A stretch of DNA of 5,271 nucleotides from Cyanobium sp. (GTDB taxonomy: Bacteria; Cyanobacteriota; Cyanobacteriia; PCC-6307; Cyanobiaceae): assembly GCA_014191535.1 (NCBI GenBank), contig BJHC01000113.1, positions 1-5,271 on the forward strand. The letters run 5' to 3'. This document shows, piece by piece, positions 1 through 5,271 of this stretch. Position 1 is the first letter of the stretch. Every line of letters starts with the position of its first letter. Both the position numbers and the translations under genes were made by a program. A model generated the notes under the pieces. That model saw only the letters and a list, made by a program, of their open reading frames with translations. It did no database searches and was not told the DNA's origin.

Positions 1-58
1 ATTCTCGCATCCGACCTTGATCCCCTGACTGAAAGGTCTCAATCTTTTTGGATTAGTC

Positions 59-71
59 GCTGGATTCCAGC
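59..71. promoter_or_regulatory. 13-bp operator-like palindrome in left intergenic region
   Basis: The sequence gctggattccagc has two perfect 6-bp arms around a single central T. It lies in the non-coding stretch left of the rpsN terminator, which is visibly less GC-rich than the rest of the window. A short-centre palindrome of this kind suits a dimeric DNA-binding protein better than an RNA hairpin, because the one-base centre cannot form a loop without losing pairs. I recognise no known operator consensus. It could belong to the control region of whatever gene lies beyond the left edge, or be chance. No convincing -35/-10 pair was found within 1-105 on either strand. Confidence 0.25.
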
Positions 72-105
72 CTGCATGTGGCTGTTTTCCGGTTTCAGGA
101 ACAAG

Positions 106-141
106 GGCTCAACACAACAAAGGGCGCCCTCAGGCGCCCTT
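106..141 (-). terminator. Rho-independent terminator after rpsN
   Basis: Read on the minus strand, a 9-bp perfect GC-rich stem (arms 133-141 and 120-128) with a four-base loop (129-132, TGAG) is followed at once by a T-rich run, TTTGTTGTGTTG. It begins 27 bases after the rpsN stop codon. Stem, short loop and T-rich tail together are the classical intrinsic terminator layout. It marks the end of the protease-rpsN transcript. The T tract is interrupted by Gs, so termination may be incomplete. On the plus strand the hairpin is followed by tgcttcaacg, so it should not terminate in that direction. Confidence 0.85.
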
Positions 142-167
142 GCTTCAACGGGTTGAACCGCAGGGGT

Positions 168-470
168 TCACCAGGACGACTTGACCACGCCGGGCAGCTC
201 ACCCTTGTGGGCGCGCTCGCGCAGCTGGTTGCGGCACAGGCCGAAATCGCGGTACACACCACGGGGCTTGCCGGTGGCCCAGCAGCGGTTGCGCAGGCGC
301 ACCTTGGCGCTGTTGCGGGGCAGGCCCTGGATCTTGCGGTGGATCTCCAGGCGCTCCATCGGGTCGGCAGCGGCATCGAAAGCGGCCATCAGAGCTGCGC
401 GCTTGGCGGCGTAACGCTCCACCAGCTTCTGGCGCTTCACATCGCGCGCAATCATCGACTTCTTCGCCAT
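168..470 (-). CDS. rpsN: 30S ribosomal protein uS14 (S14)
   Basis: Small-subunit ribosomal protein uS14, which binds 16S rRNA in the head of the 30S subunit. The 100-residue product starts [10 protein letters not shown], is rich in Lys/Arg, and ends with the typical family C-terminus [20 protein letters not shown]...LPGVVKSSW. It is the long form without zinc: the paired CxxC motifs of the short zinc-binding S14 type are absent, as usual in cyanobacteria and chloroplasts. The length matches the family (about 100). The ATG start agrees with the conserved N-terminus, though no clear Shine-Dalgarno sequence precedes it. Instead a small inverted repeat sits just upstream (476-489). The gene follows the metalloprotease gene in the same direction after a 65-bp gap and is followed by a strong intrinsic terminator, so it is probably the last gene of that transcript. 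Confidence 0.97.
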   Translation of the reverse strand: MAKKSMIARDVKRQKLVERYAAKRAALMAAFDAAADPMERLEIHRKIQGLPRNSAKVRLRNRCWATGKPRGVYRDFGLCRNQLRERAHKGELPGVVKSSW

Positions 471-475
471 GCGGC

Positions 476-489
476 CTGAACTCGTTCAG
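476..489 (-). other. Inverted repeat just upstream of the rpsN start
   Basis: The arms ctgaac and gttcag are perfectly complementary around two bases. In RNA this would form a 5-bp stem with a four-base loop (CGAG on the minus strand). It ends five bases before the rpsN ATG, where a ribosome binding site would normally be. Two further self-complementary blocks lie in the same 65-bp gap: tgatcgatca at 493-502 and ggggcccc at 522-529. The repeats are plain in the sequence. A role in limiting rpsN translation or in transcript processing is only inference. Confidence 0.3.
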
Positions 490-535
490 CAGTGATCGAT
501 CAGCGTACCGCGTCGTGGAGCGGGGCCCCCTGGGC

Positions 536-1624
536 TCAGCGGTTGAGCAGCTGCTGCACGGCCGCCAGCTGGCTGGTGTCCTTCACGATCAGCACCACGC
601 TCAGCCCCACCAGGAACACAAAGCCCGATTGCATGAAGGCCATCTGGAAGCGTTCCGGCAGGGGCTTGCCGCGCAGACCCTCCAGCAGCAGCAGCACAAA
701 CTGGCCGCCATCCAGCAGGGGCAGGGGCAGGGCGTTGAGCACCGCCAGGTTGATCGAGATCAGGGCGGTGTAGAGGAACAGGCTGCTGCCCCCCTGCTTG
801 GCCAGGGACGCCCCCATCTCCACGATCTTCACCGGCCCGGACACCTGGCCGGCGGTTTCGCCGAAGTGGGTGGCCAGGGTGAGGAATCCCTCCACGGTGC
901 GGCGGCAGAGGCTGCTGAAATCGCGGTTGGCCTGCCGCAGGATCTCGCCGGGGCCCTTGGGCCGGCGAAAGCTCTCGCTGCCGCTCGGCTGCAGTTGGGC
1001 ACCGATGCGCCCGATGCCCCCCACATCAGCAGGGGTGAGGGTGAGGGTGATGCGGCCGCTGCCGCGCTCGGCCTGCAGCTGCAGGCTGCGGCTGGGGGCC
1101 CCCTTCACCTGCTCCACCAGGGCCGCCACGGCGCTCTGGCCGCCGCCCAGGTCGCGGCCATCCACCGCCAGGATGCGATCGCCGCTGCGCAGGCCGGAGG
1201 CGGCCGCCGCCTGGCCGTTCTGCACCCCGGCCACCAGCACCCCCGGGGTGGTGCTGAAGCCCGCCGGAATGCCCACCACCACGCCTTGGGCCACCAACAC
1301 GGTCCAGGCCAGCAGCAGGTTGGCCAGCACCCCGGCGGCGATCACCAGGGCCCGTTGGGGCAGGGGGCGGTTGCGCAACAGGTCGGGGTCGTCCGCTGGG
1401 ATGGGGCTGTCCTCGTCGTCATCCGGGAACGCCACGAACCCCCCCAGGGGGATGGCCCGCAGGGCGAACTGCACCCCGCGGCGCTGCCGCTCCAGCAGCA
1501 CCGGGCCGAACCCCACGGAAAAGCCGCTGACGCGGATGCCCTGCCAGGTGGCGGCAAAGAAGTGGCCGGCTTCGTGCACCACGATCAAGCCGGCCAGGAT
1601 CGCCAGGGCCGTCAGCACCCCCAT
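536..1624 (-). CDS. rseP: RseP-like intramembrane zinc metalloprotease (site-2 protease, M50)
   Basis: Membrane-embedded protease of the M50 family, which cuts transmembrane substrates, classically anti-sigma factors after a first cut by another protease. The 362-residue product carries the catalytic HEAGH motif at residues 17-21 in the first membrane segment. A second membrane segment lies near 93-117, followed by one PDZ domain at roughly 118-200 (PGVLVAGV...GLRSGDRILAVDG). The second active-site motif NALPLPLLDGG is at 297-307 (D305 is the third zinc ligand), and a last membrane segment lies near 333-348. Cyanobacterial and plastid members usually have this one-PDZ size, against about 450 residues and two PDZ domains in E. 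coli RseP. I chose the ATG at 1624 because HExxH should lie near the N-terminus; an upstream extension would run into mqo. Substrates here are unknown. It is divergent from mqo and upstream of rpsN. Confidence 0.95.
   Translation of the reverse strand: MGVLTALAILAGLIVVHEAGHFFAATWQGIRVSGFSVGFGPVLLERQRRGVQFALRAIPLGGFVAFPDDDEDSPIPADDPDLLRNRPLPQRALVIAAGVLANLLLAWTVLVAQGVVVGIPAGFSTTPGVLVAGVQNGQAAAASGLRSGDRILAVDGRDLGGGQSAVAALVEQVKGAPSRSLQLQAERGSGRITLTLTPADVGGIGRIGAQLQPSGSESFRRPKGPGEILRQANRDFSSLCRRTVEGFLTLATHFGETAGQVSGPVKIVEMGASLAKQGGSSLFLYTALISINLAVLNALPLPLLDGGQFVLLLLEGLRGKPLPERFQMAFMQSGFVFLVGLSVVLIVKDTSQLAAVQQLLNR
1175..1182. repeat. HIP1 octamer (GCGATCGC)
   Basis: One exact copy of the highly iterated palindrome gcgatcgc lies inside the protease gene, in the PDZ-coding part. 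HIP1 is greatly over-represented in many cyanobacterial genomes, so it gives mild support to the taxonomic reading. I found only one copy by eye in this window, which is not in itself evidence of enrichment. Confidence 0.6.
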
Positions 1625-1709
1625 CCGTTGTCGCCCCAAGTCCGTCCATTGTGGTGCTCTGCTGCGGCCATAGCGTTGGCAGCGGAATTGGTGGCATCCG
1701 CCCGGCCGC
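1625..1709. promoter_or_regulatory. Divergent intergenic region between rseP-like gene and mqo
   Basis: These 85 bp separate the start codons of two genes read outward, so the promoter of mqo must lie here or within the protease gene, and that of the protease here or within mqo. I could not find a convincing -35/-10 pair on either strand. The few AT-rich hexamers (for example catagc near 1669 and, on the minus strand, cacaat near 1650) have no good partner at the right spacing. An imperfect inverted repeat (gctgcggcca at 1661-1670 with ttggcagc at 1676-1683) lies in the middle. Neither gene has a clear Shine-Dalgarno sequence. The assignment rests on gene orientation alone. Confidence 0.4.
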
Positions 1710-3176
1710 ATGACGCATCGCTGTGACGCCCTGCTGGTGGGGGCCGGGATCATGGGCGCCACCCTGGCCAAGCTGCTGCGCCAGCTCGATCCCGACCTGC
1801 AGGTGGTGGTGCTGGAGCGGCTGCCGGCCCTGGCGGCGGAGAGCAGTGCCGCCATGAACAACGCCGGCACCGGCCATGCCGCCAACTGCGAGCTCAACTA
1901 CACCCCCGCCGCCGCCGATGGCTCCGTTCCCATCGCCAAGGCCCTGGCCATCAATGGGGCTTTTGAGCTGAGCCTGCAGTTCTGGAGTGCCCTGGTGGAG
2001 TCGGGCCAGCTGCAGGACCCGGCCCGTTTCATTCGGCTGGTGCCCCATCTGAGCTTTGTCTGGGGCGAGGCGCCCGTGGCCTACCTGCAGCGGCGCCATC
2101 GGGCCCTGGCGGCCACCCCCCAGTTCGCCGACATGGCCTGGAGCAGCGATCCGGCCCAGCTGCGCGCCTGGATGCCCCTGGTGATGGCCGGGCGTGGCCT
2201 GGATCAGCCCATGGCCGCCACCCGGGTGGCCCGCGGCACCGACATCAATTTCGGCGCCCTCACCCGTGCCCTGCTGGACGGCGTGGATGTGCGGCTCGGG
2301 CACCAGGTGCGCGGCCTGGAGCGGGGCGGGGCGGGCTGGTGCGTCGAGGCCCGCGACGGCGACGGCCAGACCCTCACCTTTGAGGCGCCGTTTGTGTTCC
2401 TTGGGGCCGGCGGCGGCAGCCTGCCGCTGCTGCAGCGCTCCGGCATCCCGGAAGCCCGCGTTTATGGGGCCTTCCCGGTGAGCGGCCAATGGCTGGTGTG
2501 CCGCAATCCGGAGGTGATCGCCGCCCACGACGCCAAGGTGTATGGCAAGGCGGCGGTGGGGGCTCCGCCGATGTCCGTGCCGCACCTCGACACCCGTTGG
2601 ATCGATGGGCAGCGGGCCCTGTTGTTCGGCCCCTATGCCGGCTTCAGCACCCGGTTCCTCAAGAGCGGTTCGCTGCTGGATCTGGGCCGCTCCGTGAAGC
2701 CCTACAACCTGCTGCCCAGCCTGCAGGCCGGGGCCGAAAACTTCGATCTGGTGCGGTATCTCGTCGGCCAGGTGCTGCAGACTCCAGCCCAGCGCCTGCT
2801 GAGCCTGCGCCAGTTCCTGCCCCAGGCCCGCGCCGAGGATTGGCAGCTGGCGGTGGCCGGTCAGCGGGTGCAGATCATCAAGCAGCTGCAGGGGCGCGGT
2901 TGCCTGCAGATGGGCACCGAGGTGGTGAGCAGCGCCGATGGCTCCCTGGCGGCGTTGCTCGGGGCCTCCCCCGGCGCCTCCACCGCCGTGGAGATCATGC
3001 TGGAGGTGTTGCGGCGCTGCTGGCCGGAGCGGCTGGCCAGCCCCGCCTGGGTCGAGCGGTTGCAGCGGTTGATCCCCGCCTGGGGTGCCGATCTGGGGCG
3101 CGATCCCGAGCAGCTGGCCCAATGGCGCCGCCGCAGCGATCAGACGCTGGGGCTGATGCGCTCGGAGCCGAAGTAG
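1710..3176 (+). CDS. mqo: Malate:quinone oxidoreductase
   Basis: FAD-dependent, membrane-associated enzyme that oxidises malate to oxaloacetate and passes the electrons to the quinone pool. It replaces or supplements NAD-linked malate dehydrogenase in the TCA pathway of many picocyanobacteria. The 488-residue product opens with the dinucleotide-binding motif GAGIMG (residues 11-16), followed by the strand ending VVVLERL. It then has the strongly conserved Mqo block SSAAMNNAGTGHAANCELNY (45-64). Later family blocks include RGTDINFGALT (175-185), VFLGAGGGSLPLLQ (229-242) and LLFGPYAGFSTRFLKSGSLLDL (304-325). The length fits cyanobacterial members (about 490). The ATG at 1710 puts the FAD motif at the expected distance from the N-terminus. 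It is the only plus-strand gene in the window; its last 37 bases overlap the end of serS, and no terminator of its own is visible. Confidence 0.96.
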   Translation: MTHRCDALLVGAGIMGATLAKLLRQLDPDLQVVVLERLPALAAESSAAMNNAGTGHAANCELNYTPAAADGSVPIAKALAINGAFELSLQFWSALVESGQLQDPARFIRLVPHLSFVWGEAPVAYLQRRHRALAATPQFADMAWSSDPAQLRAWMPLVMAGRGLDQPMAATRVARGTDINFGALTRALLDGVDVRLGHQVRGLERGGAGWCVEARDGDGQTLTFEAPFVFLGAGGGSLPLLQRSGIPEARVYGAFPVSGQWLVCRNPEVIAAHDAKVYGKAAVGAPPMSVPHLDTRWIDGQRALLFGPYAGFSTRFLKSGSLLDLGRSVKPYNLLPSLQAGAENFDLVRYLVGQVLQTPAQRLLSLRQFLPQARAEDWQLAVAGQRVQIIKQLQGRGCLQMGTEVVSSADGSLAALLGASPGASTAVEIMLEVLRRCWPERLASPAWVERLQRLIPAWGADLGRDPEQLAQWRRRSDQTLGLMRSEPK

Positions 3177-4432
3177 GGCACCAGGGCCTGGGGAAGGCGC
3201 ACCGAGCCATCGCTCTGCTGCCCGGTTTCCAGCAGGGCCGCCATGGTGCGCCCCACCGCCAGCCCGCTGCCGTTGAGGGTGTGCAGCAGCTGGGTGCCCT
3301 TGCCTTCCTTGAAGCGGATGGAGGAGCGGCGGGCCTGGAAGTCCCCGCACACGGAGCAGCTGGAGATTTCGCGGTAGGCCCCGGCACCGGGGAGCCACAC
3401 CTCGATGTCGTAGGTGCGGCTGGCGGAGAAGCCCAGATCCCCCGTGCAGAGCTCGATCGTGCGATAGGGCAGCTCCAGGGCCTCCAGCACCGCTTCGGCA
3501 TCGGCGGTGATCTGTTGGTGGGCCGCGGCGGAGTGGTCGGGGTGGCAGAACCAGTAGAGCTCCACCTTGTTGAACTGGTGCAGGCGGATCAGCCCGCGGG
3601 TGTCACGCCCGTAGCTGCCGGCCTCCCGGCGGAAGCAGGGGGTGTAGGCCACGTATTTGAGCGGCAGCTGCTCCGCGGGGATCACCTCATCGCGGTGCAG
3701 GGAGGTCACCGGCACCTCAGCGGTGGGGGTGAGCCAGAGGTCGTCCTCGGCGCAGCGGAAGCTTTCTTCGGCGAATTTGGGCAGCTGGCCCGAGCCGGTG
3801 AGGCTGGCGCTGTTCACCAGGATTGGCGGCAGCACTTCGCGGTAGCCCTTGCCGCTGTGCAGATCCAGCATGAAGTTGATCAGGGCCCGCTCCAGCCGCG
3901 CCCCCTGGCCCAGCAGGGTCACGAAGCGGCTCTGGGCGATCCGCACGGACCGTTCGGCTTCAAACAGCCCCAGGCGCTCGGCGATCTGCCAGTGCTCCTC
4001 CAGCTCTTCGCCGTCGTAGGCGGCGGTGCGCGGGCTGCCCCAGCGCTTTAGCTCCACGTTGTCGCGCTCATCGCGGCCGTCCGGGGCCTCGGCTGAGGGC
4101 AGGTTCGGCAGGGTGAGCAACTGCTCCCGCAGCTGGGTCTCGATCCCTTTCTCCTGCTCTTCGAGGGCGGCCACCTGCTGCTTGATGCGGTTGCCCTGAT
4201 CGCGCAGGGCCTGCACCTCGGGGCCATTCGGGCTGGCGCCGCCCTTGATCTTGAGGCCCACCTCCTTGCCGATGCGGTTGCCGTCCGCCTGCAGATTGCT
4301 GCGCTGCTCCTCCAGGTCGCGGCCCTGGCGGGCGATCTGCTGCAGGCCCGAAAGATCCACCGTCATGTTGCGGCGGGCCAGCTGTTGGCTGATCAGGTCG
4401 GGGTTGTCGCGCAGCAGCCGCTGGTCGAGCAC
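3140..4432 (-). CDS. serS: Seryl-tRNA synthetase (class II)
   Basis: Charges tRNA-Ser with serine in the cytoplasm. The 430-residue protein has the expected two parts: an N-terminal helical coiled-coil arm (about 1-105, rich in Gln/Glu/Arg heptads) that holds the long variable arm of tRNA-Ser, and a class II catalytic core. Visible motifs are motif 1 around 186-203 (NFMLDLHSGKGYREVLPP), the serine-pocket segment TAEVP (237-241), motif 2 from FRREAGSYGRDTRG to FNKVE (267-291), and motif 3 HTLNGSGLAVGRTMAALLE (384-402). The start is GTG at 4432: the conserved beginning MLDQRLLRDNP needs it, and an in-frame TAG lies close upstream (4460-4462). That GTG lies at the foot of a GC-rich hairpin. The gene follows the NifU-like gene by 41 bp and probably shares its transcript. 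Its 3' end overlaps convergent mqo. Confidence 0.97.
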   Translation of the reverse strand: MLDQRLLRDNPDLISQQLARRNMTVDLSGLQQIARQGRDLEEQRSNLQADGNRIGKEVGLKIKGGASPNGPEVQALRDQGNRIKQQVAALEEQEKGIETQLREQLLTLPNLPSAEAPDGRDERDNVELKRWGSPRTAAYDGEELEEHWQIAERLGLFEAERSVRIAQSRFVTLLGQGARLERALINFMLDLHSGKGYREVLPPILVNSASLTGSGQLPKFAEESFRCAEDDLWLTPTAEVPVTSLHRDEVIPAEQLPLKYVAYTPCFRREAGSYGRDTRGLIRLHQFNKVELYWFCHPDHSAAAHQQITADAEAVLEALELPYRTIELCTGDLGFSASRTYDIEVWLPGAGAYREISSCSVCGDFQARRSSIRFKEGKGTQLLHTLNGSGLAVGRTMAALLETGQQSDGSVRLPQALVPYFGSERISPSV

Positions 4433-4483
4433 GGGCCCAGGTGTCGTCTGGGCCCGAGCCTAGGGGCCGGTGCTCAGAGCACC
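4427..4483 (-). promoter_or_regulatory. Overlapping inverted repeats at the nifU-serS junction
   Basis: Three pairings are visible in the minus-strand RNA. (A) ggtgctc (4469-4475) with gagcacc (4477-4483), spanning the nifU stop codon. (B) 4464-4475 with 4427-4438, complementary at 11 of 12 positions and covering the GTG start of serS plus the bases on either side of it. (C) a perfect 9-bp stem, 4432-4440 with 4448-4456, with a 7-base loop, whose outer pair uses the G of the serS start codon. A and B share one arm, and B and C share the other, so B excludes both. There is no T run after C, so it does not look like an intrinsic terminator. A translational switch or coupling device is a reasonable inference, but GC-rich DNA with two GGGCCC blocks pairs easily by chance. 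Confidence 0.4.
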
Positions 4484-4785
4484 TGCACCACTTCACTCAC
4501 CTCGGGGATGGCTTCGCGCAGCTTGCGCTCGATGCCCATCTTCAGGGTCATGGTGCTGCTGGGGCAGGACCCGCAGGCCCCCTGCAGCCGCACTTTCACG
4601 ATCGGTCCATCGATCTCCACCACTTCCACGTTGCCGCCGTCGGCCATCAGATAGGGGCGCAGCTCATCGAGGGTGCGCTCCACGTTTTCGATGGTGAGGG
4701 CGCGGGGATCAGCGCTGCCCGCCGCCGCGTCGGCAGCGGGTGCCGCCTGGGCTTCGGTGGTGGCGCCGCTCATCTCGCTGCTCAT
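4474..4785 (-). CDS. NifU-like C-terminal domain protein (Fe-S cluster scaffold)
   Basis: Small Fe-S cluster scaffold or carrier of the Nfu/CnfU type, which donates clusters to apoproteins such as those of the photosynthetic electron chain. With the start at 4785 the product has 103 residues: an Ala-rich low-complexity tail (about 1-30), then the NifU C-terminal domain (from about 31, [27 protein letters not shown]). The cluster-binding CxxC motif is at C71/C74 in [18 protein letters not shown]. Known cyanobacterial forms are mostly the bare domain of about 75-80 residues, so the tail is extra. An ATG at 4773 (99 residues) is equally possible; a longer reading from 4866 would overlap gldA and adds nothing conserved. 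No Shine-Dalgarno is evident. It lies 59 bp after gldA and 41 bp before serS, both in the same direction; the gap to gldA holds only a weak 5-bp inverted repeat (4816-4832). Confidence 0.93.
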   Translation of the reverse strand: MSSEMSGATTEAQAAPAADAAAGSADPRALTIENVERTLDELRPYLMADGGNVEVVEIDGPIVKVRLQGACGSCPSSTMTLKMGIERKLREAIPEVSEVVQVL

Positions 4786-4844
4786 GGGTGTCCGTGCTGT
4801 TGAGAGGAGCTTAGGAACCGCCCCCGCCGGTTGGACCGCGCAGA

Positions 4845-5271
4845 TCAGCTCAGCCGTCGCCCCCATTGGTCGGCGGCTTTGAGCGCTGAGAGCACCATCT
4901 CGGCGCTCACCTGGAAGGGCTCGTTGTGGCAGCTTTCGCCGGCGATGGTGCTGCGTTCGGCGATGCGGCGCAGGTCCTCCTCGCTGTTGGCATCCACCCC
5001 CACCTCCGCCAGGGTGATGGGTAGGCCCACCGCCCGCTGAAACCGGTAGATCGCATCGATCTCCCCCTGGGGACGCCCCTCCAGCACCAGCTGGGTGAGC
5101 AGGCCGAACGCCACCTTTTCACCGTGGATGCAGCTGTGGCTGCCCGGGATGGTGGTGATGCCGTTGTGCACGGCATGGGCGACGGCCAGGCCGCCGCTCT
5201 CAAAGCCCAACCCCGACAGCAGCGTGTTGGCTTCCACCACCCGTTCCAGCGCTGGTGTGGTGGCCCCGGCG
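4845..5271 (-). CDS. gldA: Glycerol dehydrogenase, C-terminal part (5' end beyond window)
   Basis: NAD-dependent, metal-containing dehydrogenase of the GldA type, interconverting glycerol and dihydroxyacetone. Only the last 141 residues are present, and the frame stays open to the right edge. The visible part is highly typical: [33 protein letters not shown], then [17 protein letters not shown] and [13 protein letters not shown], ending ...[13 protein letters not shown]. The histidines in HAVHNG and HGEKVAFG are where the family's catalytic zinc ligands lie. The C-terminus is slightly shorter than that of E. coli GldA. The GTG near 5240 is internal, not a start, because conserved family sequence continues upstream of it. 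Other iron-type alcohol dehydrogenases are a distant alternative, since substrate cannot be proved from sequence. It stops 59 bp before the NifU-like gene, in the same direction. Confidence 0.93.
   Translation of the reverse strand, partial: AGATTPALERVVEANTLLSGLGFESGGLAVAHAVHNGITTIPGSHSCIHGEKVAFGLLTQLVLEGRPQGEIDAIYRFQRAVGLPITLAEVGVDANSEEDLRRIAERSTIAGESCHNEPFQVSAEMVLSALKAADQWGRRLS

Noticed and set aside
13..54. Possible plus-strand terminator: gacc (13-16) with ggtc (35-38), then a T run at 45-49
   Set aside because: A four-pair stem with an 18-base loop is too weak, and the T run does not follow the stem directly.
78..479. A 133-codon plus-strand open frame over rpsN
   Set aside because: Antisense to a full-length, highly conserved ribosomal protein gene and crossing its terminator; no recognisable product.
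718..732. Clustered G runs (gggg, gggg, ggg) suggesting a G-quadruplex
   Set aside because: Only three runs are present at short spacing, and the sequence is explained by the coding need for the conserved LPLPLLDGG motif on the other strand.
515..1726. A 403-codon plus-strand open frame antisense to the protease gene
   Set aside because: Rich in Gln/His/Gly/Ala in the manner of antisense GC-rich frames. The minus-strand frame carries HEAGH and LDG catalytic motifs and is clearly the real gene.
1625..1897. A longer N-terminus for the protease, starting at 1897
   Set aside because: It would add 91 residues without family similarity, place HExxH far from the N-terminus, and overlap the start of divergent mqo. 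The ATG at 1624 gives a typical family N-terminus.
1419..3398. A 659-codon open frame on the minus strand running across parts of the protease, all of mqo and the end of serS
   Set aside because: It crosses two gene boundaries, is antisense to an unmistakable mqo and out of frame with serS and the protease. The translation is low-complexity Gly/Ala/Gln/Pro/His text without family motifs. Long stop-free antisense frames are expected at this GC content.
2489..4051. A 520-codon plus-strand open frame overlapping the second half of mqo and most of serS
   Set aside because: It is a shadow of mqo in another frame and then of serS on the other strand. Its composition is biased and it has no recognisable domain.
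4816..4832. Inverted repeat aaccg/cggtt between gldA and the NifU-like gene as a terminator
   Set aside because: Only five pairs with a seven-base loop and no T run after it on the minus strand. It gives no reason to split gldA from the downstream genes.

Overview
This window looks like a piece of a high-GC unicellular cyanobacterial chromosome, most likely from the Cyanobium/Synechococcus group. The base composition is strongly G+C-rich. The proteins read closest to picocyanobacterial versions that I know: a 100-residue zinc-free uS14, a one-PDZ site-2 protease of about 360 residues, a malate:quinone oxidoreductase of about 490 residues, and a SerS beginning MLDQRLLRDNP. One copy of the cyanobacterial HIP1 octamer is also present. 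The assignment rests on recognition of families, not on a search.

Layout from left to right. Positions 1-105 hold no gene I can support; the stretch is less GC-rich and carries a 13-bp palindrome. A strong intrinsic terminator (106-141) closes a minus-strand unit made of rpsN (168-470) and the RseP-type zinc metalloprotease (536-1624). A plus-strand mqo gene (1710-3176) is divergent from the protease, with 85 bp between them. It is convergent with serS (minus, 3140-4432), and the two genes overlap tail to tail by 37 bp. Upstream of serS on the minus strand come a NifU-like Fe-S scaffold gene (4474-4785) and the 3' part of a glycerol dehydrogenase gene (4845 to the right edge, 5'-truncated by the window).

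The minus-strand genes mostly serve the core machinery: translation (uS14, seryl-tRNA synthetase), Fe-S assembly (NifU-like) and membrane proteolysis (RseP-like). mqo feeds electrons from malate oxidation into the quinone pool. gldA handles glycerol/dihydroxyacetone redox. From memory of related genomes, serS, the protease and rpsN usually sit together in one direction, so the reversed mqo between serS and the protease looks like an insertion or local rearrangement.

I see no mobile element, CRISPR array, tRNA/rRNA or obvious new multi-gene system. The most interesting signal is a set of competing inverted repeats across the nifU stop / serS start junction (4427-4483). It could fold so as to hide or expose the GTG start of serS. 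It is visible in the sequence, but in DNA this GC-rich it may be chance.
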